From UBA7672 sp965279205 (lineage in GTDB: Bacteria; Pseudomonadota; Alphaproteobacteria; Caulobacterales; Hyphomonadaceae), in the NCBI GenBank assembly GCA_965279205.1, contig OZ257144.1, positions 620,001 through 684,000 on the forward strand: a stretch of DNA of 64,000 nt. The letters are read 5' to 3'. The position numbers and the translations under genes were made by a program. This document shows, piece by piece, positions 1 to 8,159 of this stretch. How positions within the stretch are numbered: position 1 is the stretch's first letter; the number at the start of each line of letters is the position of its first letter. A model generated the notes under the pieces. It was not told where the DNA came from. It ran no database searches and saw only the letters and a program-made list of their open reading frames with translations.

Positions 1-144
1 CGCTGAAGGTGAAGATCACTTGCCAGTGAACCGCGGGCATGTCGGGCCGCAGGCGGCGGAACCGTGGTTCGCGCGGACGGTTGGTCCGGAAGGGAAGGCA
101 AGGTGTCTTCGAGAATGCTAAAGTCCGCAGGAAAAGGAGCAGCC

Positions 145-618
145 ATGAACAAGAACACGATCTGCATCTGGTACGACAAGGACGCCGAGGCTGCCGCCCG
201 CTTCTATGCCGAGGTCTTTCCCGACACCTTCGTTAGCGCGGTACACCGCGCGCCCAGTGACTATCCGTCCGGCAAGAAGGGCGATGTGTTGACGGTCGAC
301 TTCACGGTCGTCGGCATCCCCTGCATCGGCCTCAATGGCGGGACCGCATTCAGGCAGAGCGAAGCCTTCTCCTTCCAGATCGCCACCGAGGATCAGGAAG
401 AGACCGACCGCTACTGGAACGCGATCGTCGGCAATGGCGGCCAGGAGAGCGCGTGCGGCTGGTGCAAGGACAGATGGGGCCTGAACTGGCAGATCACGCC
501 GCGCGTCCTGACCGAAGCGATGGCCGCCGGCGGTGCTGAAGCGAAGCGCGCGTTCGAAGCGATGATGACCATGCAGAAGATCGATGTCGCCGCCATCGAG
601 GCCGCCCGGCGCGGTTGA
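145..618 (+). CDS. VOC family protein, PhnB-like
   Basis: A 157-residue protein of the vicinal-oxygen-chelate superfamily, PhnB/3-demethylubiquinone-methyltransferase-like subgroup. These small dimeric proteins are often annotated as methyltransferases, but their biochemical role is mostly unknown. The N-terminal segment beginning ICIWYDKDAEAAARFY and the motif CGWCKDRWGLNWQITPR near residue 105 are typical of the group. An in-frame start exists 27 codons upstream, but the ATG used here has a good Shine-Dalgarno (AAAGGAG) just ahead of it and begins exactly at the conserved beta strand. It stands alone; the next gene is convergent. Family assignment is firm, substrate unknown. Confidence 0.85.
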   Translation: MNKNTICIWYDKDAEAAARFYAEVFPDTFVSAVHRAPSDYPSGKKGDVLTVDFTVVGIPCIGLNGGTAFRQSEAFSFQIATEDQEETDRYWNAIVGNGGQESACGWCKDRWGLNWQITPRVLTEAMAAGGAEAKRAFEAMMTMQKIDVAAIEAARRG

Positions 619-652
619 TTGGGGCGTCCACTTGAACGACTAAGTCGGGCTA

Positions 653-1507
653 TCAGGGCGCGCCGCCCTTGAGGCCGGCGCCGGCGCCAGTGAACTGTCT
701 CATCGCGGCCTCCACGTTCTGAACGACGTAGATCGGCGCGTCGAACACGCGATCGACCAGCGATTTGTTCAGGACGACTTTCGCATTGCTGTGCGCCAGC
801 AGAAGCATCGGCTTGTACCGTAGGTCCGAGTTGGACAGCCAGCGACACGCATCGGGTTTCATCCCCGAGGCCGTGACGCCGGTTGCCACGTGCTGCGTCT
901 TCCCTTCCACGCATCGTTTCGAAACCCGCTGTTCCGCGAGAAGGTGCCAGACGGGATCCTTGCCGGGGCCAAACCGTCCTTCGCTGGCGTTGCTGTTGAT
1001 CGTGAACAGCGTTACCTCGCTCTCGTCCTTCGGATGCGAGATGCGGTAGATGTTCACCACATACACCCACGGCGCCGCGGACGTGACCGGAATTCCGGTC
1101 TGCCGGTCGTTCTTGTCGAGGACATAGACCAGGGACGCGCAACTTTTTCGGCTGTCGATCTTCTCGTTCTTCCCGCAGACGCCGGGCTGATCCAGCTGGC
1201 TGACGAGCCATCTGGCGGCGGCGTCACGCTGCTCGGGGGTCGTGTCCTTGATGAGCGGCGGGATGACAGGCACCGGAGCGAAGGCGGCATGGCATTCTAC
1301 CACCGCAGGATTTATCGCCTTCGGATGTGACTCGACCGCGCAGTGATTGTCGGGCGAGGAAATCGCCAGAACATCGGACGGCACGATTGTGAAAACGGGT
1401 GGTGGACGAGGCTTGTCCGTTGCGGTCTGAGCCGAGGCCGGCAGAGGCAGAAAAAGCAGGCTGGCGGCCAGAGCTGCGCTTCGTGCGGCGGGACTGATCC
1501 TGGGCAA
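653..1507 (-). CDS. secreted hypothetical protein with six cysteines
   Basis: A 284-residue protein that I do not recognise. It starts at TTG, chosen because an AGAGGGGGG Shine-Dalgarno lies just upstream and because the resulting N-terminus is a clean Sec signal peptide (basic start, alanine/leucine core, cleavage near PASA-Q). The mature part has six cysteines spread over about 150 residues, suggesting disulfides in the periplasm or outside the cell. There are no transmembrane segments after the signal. It is transcribed divergently from the acyl-CoA ligase gene, with about 150 bp between them, and convergently with the VOC gene. No function is inferred. Confidence 0.7.
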   Translation of the reverse strand: MPRISPAARSAALAASLLFLPLPASAQTATDKPRPPPVFTIVPSDVLAISSPDNHCAVESHPKAINPAVVECHAAFAPVPVIPPLIKDTTPEQRDAAARWLVSQLDQPGVCGKNEKIDSRKSCASLVYVLDKNDRQTGIPVTSAAPWVYVVNIYRISHPKDESEVTLFTINSNASEGRFGPGKDPVWHLLAEQRVSKRCVEGKTQHVATGVTASGMKPDACRWLSNSDLRYKPMLLLAHSNAKVVLNKSLVDRVFDAPIYVVQNVEAAMRQFTGAGAGLKGGAP

Positions 1508-1663
1508 ATCTACCCCCCTCTTTTACTCGCTCGCTACCAGTACACTTGACGGCGATGGTCGGCAAATCTGCAAGGCCGACCCGCCCGATGACGGCAATGG
1601 GAGTTGTCGCTCCACCTGGCCTTGATACTGTCTGGTCAACAAGAAGACTGCCGGGAGGATTTC

Positions 1664-3517
1664 ATGCCAGCGGATACCGCCAACCTGCCGCCGTTCAAGC
1701 CGCTACCGTTCCGGGCGCCGGACATGGATGTGCGCCGCGGTCCGAAGGGCGAGGTCTATCTCTGCTCGCGCACGCCGCTAGGCCCGTCGCCGCGTTCCAT
1801 CCCCCACGTGCTGGACGAGAGTGCAGCGAAACATCCCGACCGCCCGTGGTTGAAACAGCGCGAACCCAATCACGGCCCCTGGCGCCAGGTCACCTATGGC
1901 GAGGCGGTGAAGATCACCCGCTCGCTGGCGCAGGCGCTGATCGATCGCGGCCTCGGGCCCGACGCACCGCTGCTGATCCTCTCCGGCAACTCCATCGAAC
2001 ACGCGCTGATGAGCATCGCCTCGCAGCGCATCGGCGCCCCGGCGACGCCGATCTCGATGGCCTATTCCGTCATGTCGACCGACTTCGCCAAGCTCAAACA
2101 CTGCTTCAACGCGGTGAAGCCGAAAGCGATCTTCGTCCAGACGATGGATCCGTTCCGCAAGGCGCTCGCCACGCTTCCACTCGATGGTGTTGCGATCGTC
2201 TCCGCCGACGGCTCGCCCGGCTCGGAAAACATGTACGAGCTGGCCAAGACGCCCGCGACCTCCGTCGTCGACACCGCCATGGACTGGCTCGGTCCGGACT
2301 CGGTCGGAAAATATCTCTTCACCTCCGGCTCGACCGGCATGCCCAAGCCGACCCCGCAGACGCAGGGCGCGATGACTGCCCAGATCGCCTGCCGCGACGC
2401 GATCTACCTGCCGCATCCCGATTCCGATCCAGACGAGATCCTGCAGAATCTCGACTGGATGCCGTGGAGCCACATCTCCGGCGGCAATGTGAACTTCAAC
2501 GGCTGCATCGCCATCGGCGGCGTCTTCCACATCGACGAGGGCAGGCCCGTCCCCGGCCTCTTCCAGACCACGATGAAGAACGCCGCTGAAATCCGCCCGC
2601 AGTATTTCGGCTCCGCCCCGATCGCCTACGCCATGCTGGCCGAGGCGATGGAGCAGGACCCTGCCTTCCGCGACGCCTTCTTCAGCCGCATGCAGTACAT
2701 GGTCTATGGTGGCGCCACGCTGTCGGACGATCTCTACGACCGCATCCAGGCGCTCGCGATCCAGTCGACCGGCATGCGCATCCCGCTCACCACGATGTAC
2801 GGCGCCACCGAAACGCAGGGCGTCACCATGGTGCACTGGCAGCTTGAGCGTGTCGGCATGGTCGGCCTGCCGCTGCCCGGTCTCACACTGAAGCTCGTGC
2901 CTACCGGCTCCAAGATGGAAGTGCGCATCAAGGGCCCGACCGTGATGAAGGGCTATCTCAACCTGCCCGAGAAGAACGCCGAAGTGTTCGACGAAGAAGG
3001 TTTCTACTGCCTCGGCGACGCTGCGCGCTTCTCCGATCCGGACCATCCAGAGAAAGGCCTCATCTTCGATGGCCGCGTCACCGAAGACTTCAAGCTCAAC
3101 TCCGGCACCTGGGTCTCGGTCGGCACGCTGCGCCCGGACATCGTCGCGGCGTGTGCGCCGCTGGTTGCCGATGCCGTGGTCTGCGGCCAGGACAAGCCTT
3201 TTGTCGGCTCCCTGCTCTGGCCATCGCCTGCCGCGATGAAGGCGGCAACCGACGCGGCCGGCGGCGACGTAGCCGCCGCCTTCGGCGCGCTGACCCGCGA
3301 CATCGCGGTCAAGCTCGCAGCGTTCAACGCCACCCAGCCCGGCTCCTCGCGCAGGGTGGGGCGCTTCAAGGTGCTGACCACGCCACCCTCGCTCGACGCC
3401 GGCGAAATCACCGACAAGGGCTATGTGAACCAGCGCGTCGCCCAGGATCACCGCGCCACCGACGTCGCCGCGCTGTTCACGCCCGAGCCCGGACCCGGCG
3501 TGGTGCAGATAAGCTAG
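1664..3517 (+). CDS. feruloyl-CoA synthetase-like acyl-CoA ligase
   Basis: A 617-residue member of the AMP-binding adenylate-forming family, activating a carboxylate with ATP and CoA. The A3 phosphate-binding loop is YLFTSGSTGMPK (about residues 216-227), the A5 motif is YGATETQG (about 379-386), and the hinge/C-domain part is LIFDGRVTEDFKLNSG (about 467-482). Length and motif spelling fit the feruloyl-CoA synthase branch used in hydroxycinnamate degradation, but an aliphatic substrate is possible. The start used has a GGGAGGAT Shine-Dalgarno four bases upstream; an upstream in-frame ATG is less likely. An acyl-CoA dehydrogenase follows after 89 bp, so the two may serve one catabolic route. 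Confidence 0.85.
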   Translation: MPADTANLPPFKPLPFRAPDMDVRRGPKGEVYLCSRTPLGPSPRSIPHVLDESAAKHPDRPWLKQREPNHGPWRQVTYGEAVKITRSLAQALIDRGLGPDAPLLILSGNSIEHALMSIASQRIGAPATPISMAYSVMSTDFAKLKHCFNAVKPKAIFVQTMDPFRKALATLPLDGVAIVSADGSPGSENMYELAKTPATSVVDTAMDWLGPDSVGKYLFTSGSTGMPKPTPQTQGAMTAQIACRDAIYLPHPDSDPDEILQNLDWMPWSHISGGNVNFNGCIAIGGVFHIDEGRPVPGLFQTTMKNAAEIRPQYFGSAPIAYAMLAEAMEQDPAFRDAFFSRMQYMVYGGATLSDDLYDRIQALAIQSTGMRIPLTTMYGATETQGVTMVHWQLERVGMVGLPLPGLTLKLVPTGSKMEVRIKGPTVMKGYLNLPEKNAEVFDEEGFYCLGDAARFSDPDHPEKGLIFDGRVTEDFKLNSGTWVSVGTLRPDIVAACAPLVADAVVCGQDKPFVGSLLWPSPAAMKAATDAAGGDVAAAFGALTRDIAVKLAAFNATQPGSSRRVGRFKVLTTPPSLDAGEITDKGYVNQRVAQDHRATDVAALFTPEPGPGVVQIS

Positions 3518-3524
3518 AACGCGG

Positions 3525-3575
3525 CGTCATCCCAAACTTCGCGTGGACTTGGCGCGTCTCGTGTGCAGGATGACG
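3525..3575. repeat. inverted repeat CGTCATCC...GGATGACG between ligase and dehydrogenase
   Basis: Eight-base arms CGTCATCC (3525-3532) and GGATGACG (3568-3575) enclose 35 bases. Related TCATCCC/GGGAT elements occur near 6632-6667 and 7335-7394, so this looks like one member of a dispersed palindromic intergenic family rather than a dedicated terminator; no T-run follows. Confidence 0.5.
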
Positions 3576-3606
3576 CGCGCGTAAAGCAGCAATCGGAGAG
3601 TCACAA

Positions 3607-4770
3607 GTGTCGGTACTGAACGTCGAGCGTCCGGACTTCATGCAGGACGAAGAGATCCGCATGTTCGAGGACTCGGTCGCGAAGTTCTTCGACCAGCACG
3701 CTCCCGCCGAGCGCGTCGAGAAATGGCGCAAGCAGAAATGCGTCGACCGCGAGATGTGGAACGAGGCTGGCGCCGCCGGCCTGCTCGGCCTCTCCACGCC
3801 GGAAGCTTACGGCGGCATGGGCGGCGACTACCGCCACGAAGTCATCCTGATGGAACAGCTCGGCAAGAAGGGCGCCGATGGCTTCGGCGCCTCGCTGCAC
3901 AACGCGATCGTCATGCCCTACATCATCCACTACGGCACCGAGGAGCAGAAGAAACGCTGGCTCCCCCGCATGGCGACCGGCGAACTCGTCTCCGCCATCG
4001 CGATGACCGAACCCGGCGCAGGCTCAGACCTGCAGGGCGTCAAGACCACCGCCAAGCGCTCCGGCAATGGCTATGTCATCAACGGCTCCAAGACCTTCAT
4101 CACCAACGGCCAGACCGCTAACCTGATCTGCGTCGTCGCCAAGACCGATCCGGCTCAGGGAGCGAAAGGCATCTCGCTGGTCTTCGTCGAAACCGACGAC
4201 GCCGAAGGCTTCGAGCGCGGCCGCAATCTCAAGAAGCTTGGCCAGGATGCACAGGACACGTCGGAGCTGTTCTTCAATGACGTGAAAGTCCCCGCCGAAA
4301 ACCTGCTGGGCACGGAGGAGGGCAAGGGCTTCATCCAGCTGATGGGCCAGCTCCCGCAGGAACGCCTCAACATCGCGGTGCAGGCCATCACCACGATCGA
4401 GGTCGCCCTCGCCCTCACCATCGACTACGTGAAGCAGCGCTCGGCCTTCGGAAAGAAGATCCTCGATTTCCAGAACACCCAGTTCGTGCTTGCCGAATGC
4501 AAGACCGAGGCAACCGTCGGCCGCGTCTTCGTCGACCACTGCATTCGCCTGCACCTGGCCGGCAAGCTCGACGCCTCCACCGCGTCGATGGCGAAATACT
4601 GGCTCACCGATCTCGAAGGCAAGATCGTCGACCGCTGCCTGCAGCTCTTCGGCGGCTATGGCTTCATGGACGAATACCCGATCAGCCGCATGTACCGCGA
4701 CAGCCGCATCCAGCGCATCTACGGCGGCACCAACGAGATCATGAAACTCCTGATCGCGCGGACGCTGTAA
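3607..4770 (+). CDS. acyl-CoA dehydrogenase, long-chain (LCAD)-like
   Basis: A 387-residue FAD-dependent dehydrogenase that introduces the alpha-beta double bond into acyl-CoA. The FAD/substrate loop MTEPGAGSD sits near residue 134. The C-terminal signature is RIYGGTNEIMK, where the MCAD-type catalytic Glu is replaced by Gly. Instead the sequence LPQERLNIA places a Glu at about residue 252, where the LCAD/IVD subgroup carries its base, so the enzyme should be active. The C-terminal third closely resembles mitochondrial ACADL. The start is GTG with GGAGAG just upstream. It probably works with the upstream acyl-CoA ligase. Confidence 0.92.
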   Translation: MSVLNVERPDFMQDEEIRMFEDSVAKFFDQHAPAERVEKWRKQKCVDREMWNEAGAAGLLGLSTPEAYGGMGGDYRHEVILMEQLGKKGADGFGASLHNAIVMPYIIHYGTEEQKKRWLPRMATGELVSAIAMTEPGAGSDLQGVKTTAKRSGNGYVINGSKTFITNGQTANLICVVAKTDPAQGAKGISLVFVETDDAEGFERGRNLKKLGQDAQDTSELFFNDVKVPAENLLGTEEGKGFIQLMGQLPQERLNIAVQAITTIEVALALTIDYVKQRSAFGKKILDFQNTQFVLAECKTEATVGRVFVDHCIRLHLAGKLDASTASMAKYWLTDLEGKIVDRCLQLFGGYGFMDEYPISRMYRDSRIQRIYGGTNEIMKLLIARTL

Positions 4771-4774
4771 TTGC

Positions 4775-5569
4775 ATGACGCGGGCGAGCCTTGATCGCCG
4801 TGATCTGACCGGACCGTTCGACATTGTCGGCGACGTGCACGGCTGCTGCGACGAGCTTGAGGCGCTGCTCGCCGAGCTCGGCTACGATGTCGAGTGGACA
4901 GGCGAGGGCAGGGATCTCGACGTGAAGGTCACGCCGCCGCCGGGCCGCACGCTGGTTTTCGTCGGCGATCTTGTTGATCGCGGCCCGCGCAGCCCGGATG
5001 TCCTGCGCATCGCTATGGCCATGGTGGAAAGTGGCGCCGCGCTCTGTGTCGAGGGCAATCACGACAACAAGTTCGCCCGCTGGCTGGGCGGCGCCAATGT
5101 GAAACCCGGCAATGGCCTCCAGATGTCGATCGACCAGATGGCGGAGGAAAACCCGGCCTTCCGGCACAGGGTGCGCGCCTTCATCGGCCGCCTGCCCATC
5201 TATCTCTGGCTCGATGGCGGCGCGCTTGTCGTGGCGCATGCCGGCCTGAAGCAGGACATGATCGGAAGCGAGGACGGCAAGGTCCGCTCCTTTGCCCTCT
5301 ATGGCGATACTACGGGTGAATCCGACGAGTTCGGCTATCCCATCCGCCGCAACTGGGCGGCCGAATATTCAGGCGATGCCGCCATCGTCTATGGCCATGT
5401 CGCGGCGCCCGGAACGGACTGGGTCAACAACACGATCTGCCTCGACACGGGCTGCGTCTACGGCGGCAAACTTACCGCCTTGCGCTGGCCGGAACGCCAG
5501 CTGGTCAGCGTTCCGGCAAAGCGGGTCCACTACCAGGCCAAGAAACCGCTGAACGAGCGCACACGCTGA
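4775..5569 (+). CDS. metallophosphoesterase (calcineurin-like)
   Basis: A 264-residue phosphoesterase with the full metal-ligand set: GDVHG (19-23), GDLVDRG (64-70), GNHDN (94-98), and later histidines in VVAHAG and VYGHV. This belongs to the PPP/ApaH-like group, acting on phosphoproteins or diadenosine polyphosphates with two divalent metals. It is close to bacterial polynucleotide-kinase-associated and PrpE-type phosphatases, but there is no kinase or ligase partner here. It begins four bases after the dehydrogenase stop and so is probably co-transcribed, though no functional link is evident. Confidence 0.85.
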   Translation: MTRASLDRRDLTGPFDIVGDVHGCCDELEALLAELGYDVEWTGEGRDLDVKVTPPPGRTLVFVGDLVDRGPRSPDVLRIAMAMVESGAALCVEGNHDNKFARWLGGANVKPGNGLQMSIDQMAEENPAFRHRVRAFIGRLPIYLWLDGGALVVAHAGLKQDMIGSEDGKVRSFALYGDTTGESDEFGYPIRRNWAAEYSGDAAIVYGHVAAPGTDWVNNTICLDTGCVYGGKLTALRWPERQLVSVPAKRVHYQAKKPLNERTR

Positions 5570-5639
5570 CCTACAGACAGTCTTGACGGCGTCTGGCTGG
5601 TCGCTTCCTGATGCATCCGACACCAAAGAGGAAATCGCC

Positions 5640-6614
5640 ATGAAGACGAAGATCACCGAGATGTTCGGCATCGAGCATCCGATCATCCAGGGCGGCATGC
5701 ACTATGTCGGCTTTGCGGAAATGGCGGCTGCCGTCTCCAATGCAGGCGGTCTCGGCATCATCACAGGCCTCACCCAGCGCACGCCGGAAAACCTCCAGAA
5801 GGAAATCCGCCGCTGCAAGGAAATGACGAACAAGCCCTTCGGCGTGAACCTCACCTTCCTGCCCGCCGTGACGCCGCCTGATTATCCGGGCTTCGTGCGC
5901 ACCATCATCCAGGAAGGCATCAGGATCGTGGAGACGGCCGGCAACAACCCGGCGCAGGTCATGCCCTTCTTCAAGGAAGCCGGCATCAAGGTGATCCACA
6001 AATGCACCTCGGTGCGCCACTCCAAGAAGGCTGAGTCGATCGGCTGCGACGCGGTCAGCGTCGACGGCTTCGAATGCGGCGGCCACCCGGGCGAGGACGA
6101 CGTGCCGAACTTCATCCTGCTCCCGCGCGCCGCTGAGGAACTGAAGATACCTTTCGTGGCCTCCGGCGGCATGGCCGATGGCCGCTCGCTGGTCGCGGCT
6201 CTCGCGCTCGGCGCCGAGGGCATGAATATGGGCACCCGCTTCATGGCCACCAAGGAAGCGCCGATCCACCAGAATGTGAAGGACGCGCTGGTCGCCGCCT
6301 CCGAACTCGACACCCGCCTCATCATGCGCCCGCTGCGCAATACCGAGCGCGTGCTCAACAATGGCGGCGTGGAGAAAATCCTCGAGATGGAAGCCGCCAA
6401 GGGCAAGAACGTGAAGTTCGAGGACATCATCGCCCAGGTCGCCGGCGTCTATCCGAAGATCATGCAGGACGGCGACATGGATGCCGGCGCCTTCTCCTGC
6501 GGCATGGTCGCGGGCCTCATTCACGACGTGCCGACGGTCAAGGAACTGATCGACCGCATCATGGCCGAAGCCGAAGAGATCATCGGCAAACGCCTGAAAG
6601 GCCTCGCGGCGTAG
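5640..6614 (+). CDS. nitronate monooxygenase family flavoprotein
   Basis: A 324-residue TIM-barrel FMN enzyme of the NMO/2-nitropropane-dioxygenase family, oxidising alkyl nitronates with oxygen. Seen: the N-terminal PIIQGGM strand, the segment ECGGHPGED with the probable catalytic histidine at about residue 149, and the phosphate-binding region ASGGMADGRS followed by ALALGAEGMNMGTRF. The chosen ATG follows an AAAGAGG Shine-Dalgarno; a longer in-frame reading exists upstream but lacks one. Many family members with this ECGGH spelling lie near acyl-CoA genes and may have other oxidoreductase roles, which fits the neighbourhood. Confidence 0.88.
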   Translation: MKTKITEMFGIEHPIIQGGMHYVGFAEMAAAVSNAGGLGIITGLTQRTPENLQKEIRRCKEMTNKPFGVNLTFLPAVTPPDYPGFVRTIIQEGIRIVETAGNNPAQVMPFFKEAGIKVIHKCTSVRHSKKAESIGCDAVSVDGFECGGHPGEDDVPNFILLPRAAEELKIPFVASGGMADGRSLVAALALGAEGMNMGTRFMATKEAPIHQNVKDALVAASELDTRLIMRPLRNTERVLNNGGVEKILEMEAAKGKNVKFEDIIAQVAGVYPKIMQDGDMDAGAFSCGMVAGLIHDVPTVKELIDRIMAEAEEIIGKRLKGLAA

Positions 6615-6631
6615 CTCGCACGACCACCGCT

Positions 6632-6668
6632 GTCATCCCGGCTGAAGCGAAGCGGAAGGCTGGGATCC
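6632..6668. repeat. imperfect palindromic element GTCATCCCGGCT...AGGCTGGGATCC
   Basis: An intergenic sequence beginning GTCATCCCGGCT and ending AGGCTGGGATCC, able to form an imperfect hairpin. It shares the TCATCCCG core with the elements at 3525-3575 and 7335-7397. Confidence 0.45.
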
Positions 6669-6714
6669 AATCATCGCCTATCTGCGGCTCAAAGCACTGC
6701 TGGGAGACTGAGGC

Positions 6715-7278
6715 ATGCGGCCATTGCGGTACTCAATCAACGTCATGCTCGATGGCTGCGTCGATCATCAGGTGGGGGTCCCCGATGAGGAGCTGCATCG
6801 CCATGCCGCTGAGACCCTCGCCCGCGCCGATGCCCTGATCTTCGGCCGCGTCACCTATGGGCTCATGGAGGCCGGTTGGCGGGAGCCCGCCGAGACCGGT
6901 GTGAGGCCGGATTGGATGCCCGGGTGGACGATGCCGTTCGCCAAGATCATCCATGCCGCCAAGAAGTACGTCGTCTCGAACACCCTTGGGCAGGTCGACT
7001 GGAACGCGGAGCTGATCCGCGTCGACCAGATCGAGGCAACCGTCCGCCGGCTGAAGGCGGAACCCGGCAAGGGCCTCTACGTCGGCGGCGTGATGCTTCC
7101 GCTCGCACTCGCTGAGCTCGGGCTGATCGACGAGTACGAGTTCGTGATGCAGCCGCGGATCGTCGGCCACGGCCCGACCCTCTTCGCCGGCCTCACAAAG
7201 ACGATCGACCTGAAATTCGTCGGCAAGCACGAGTTTGCCGGCGGCTCGGTGGCATTGCGCTACGAGCCGCGACGGTAG
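6715..7278 (+). CDS. dihydrofolate reductase family protein (RibD C-terminal-like)
   Basis: A 187-residue protein of the RibD C-terminal/DHFR-fold group, which are NAD(P)H-binding reductases of mostly unknown substrate. Visible signs: the N-terminal beta strand followed by MLDGCVDH, the motif ADALIFGRVTYGLME (about residues 39-53), KKYVVSNTL, and the late GKGLYVGGVMLPLALAE and GHGPTLFAGL segments with the glycine-rich NADPH-binding loop. A GGGAGAC Shine-Dalgarno lies a few bases before the ATG. It is a single gene between two palindromic intergenic elements. Confidence 0.85.
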   Translation: MRPLRYSINVMLDGCVDHQVGVPDEELHRHAAETLARADALIFGRVTYGLMEAGWREPAETGVRPDWMPGWTMPFAKIIHAAKKYVVSNTLGQVDWNAELIRVDQIEATVRRLKAEPGKGLYVGGVMLPLALAELGLIDEYEFVMQPRIVGHGPTLFAGLTKTIDLKFVGKHEFAGGSVALRYEPRR

Positions 7279-7334
7279 CCACTCGCCCGATCACACGCGG
7301 TGATGGGCCTCAAGCGGGACGATCTGCGAAATGG

Positions 7335-7397
7335 ATCCCGGACAGCGCTTCCGCCTTCGCTGTGCTTCGGCGCGACAAGGCGCGCTTCCGGGATGAC
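7335..7397. repeat. intergenic inverted repeat ATCCCGGA...TCCGGGAT
   Basis: Perfect 8-base arms at 7335-7342 and 7387-7394, followed by GAC. Inside is a smaller GCTTCGG/CCTTCGC hairpin. Third member of the TCATCCC-type palindromes in the first 8 kb; no coding role. Confidence 0.5.
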
Positions 7398-7541
7398 ACC
7401 GTGAAGGCCTGATACCCAGCCGGATATCTCCCGCGCCAAAAAGCCAAATCCTCAACGCAATCAAACCCCACGCGCGAAAGGATATGCTGGGTTCGTCCTC
7501 CTCCATCCTCACCCGCTGTGCCTGGGCCCACACTGTGCGCC

Positions 7542-8159
7542 ATGAAACAGCGCCGGTTTCCGCTCTGGTTCGTCTGCGACGTGACCTGCTTCATCGGCGT
7601 CATCGCGGCCTTCTGGCCGTTGATGATCGCCTTCCACGCCGCCTTTGTGCGCGTGATGAAGACAAAAGCCCGCCGCATCGCGCCTGACGACTTCGACCTG
7701 CTGCGCCTTCTGCTCGTGCGGGCAGAGGCGCAGCAGGCGCTGGCGTTATGGCGGCAGGCCTTCCGGCTCAACGGCCTCAATCCCGGTGATGTGCGCTACC
7801 AGCCGCCAAGTCCTCCCACCGACCAACGATCCTTCCTCAAGCGCTTCGACGCCTGGCGCCGCCGCTGCCTCGATCTCGACGCCGCCGCCCGCAGGCTTGC
7901 CGCCACCCTGCAGCGCAGGCTCACGGCTGGTTCTCCACGCCTCGATCGATCCGCTTCCCTTGCGCTCTGCGCGGCGGAGCCAGTCCGTGCGCTCTCTGGA
8001 GCGCAAGACGGCATGCCGCGCCGAAGCGCAGCGAAAGCGGGAGGGGGCTCGCGCGCCATGCTCCGCTCGCGCGGCCCGCCTGTGCCTTCAGCTGCCCGAA
8101 ACTCAAACCCTCGCGCCCCGCAGGCCATGCCTGCGAGGTCGCGAGCGTTTGCGCCCTAG
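7542..8159 (+). CDS. possible small membrane-anchored hypothetical protein
   Basis: A possible 205-residue protein. The first 25 residues form one hydrophobic membrane segment (FIGVIAAFWPLMIAFHAAF), followed by a basic helical stretch rich in leucine and arginine that looks like real protein up to about residue 125. The last third is low-complexity Ala/Arg/Pro/Ser and overlaps repeat-like intergenic DNA, so the true gene may end earlier or be decaying. No Shine-Dalgarno is evident. It converges with, and overlaps by 4 bases, the next gene. Function unknown; the gene itself is uncertain. Confidence 0.35.
   Translation: MKQRRFPLWFVCDVTCFIGVIAAFWPLMIAFHAAFVRVMKTKARRIAPDDFDLLRLLLVRAEAQQALALWRQAFRLNGLNPGDVRYQPPSPPTDQRSFLKRFDAWRRRCLDLDAAARRLAATLQRRLTAGSPRLDRSASLALCAAEPVRALSGAQDGMPRRSAAKAGGGSRAMLRSRGPPVPSAARNSNPRAPQAMPARSRAFAP

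Noticed and set aside
1..40. Possible start of a leftward gene (ATG at 40 on the minus strand, reading MPAVHWQVIFTFS)
   Set aside because: Only 13 codons are visible and no Shine-Dalgarno precedes them; a rightward gene end in the same place is equally possible.
1778..3451. A 557-residue frame antisense to the acyl-CoA ligase
   Set aside because: His/Arg/Gly/Asp-rich shadow of a gene with clear adenylation motifs on the other strand.
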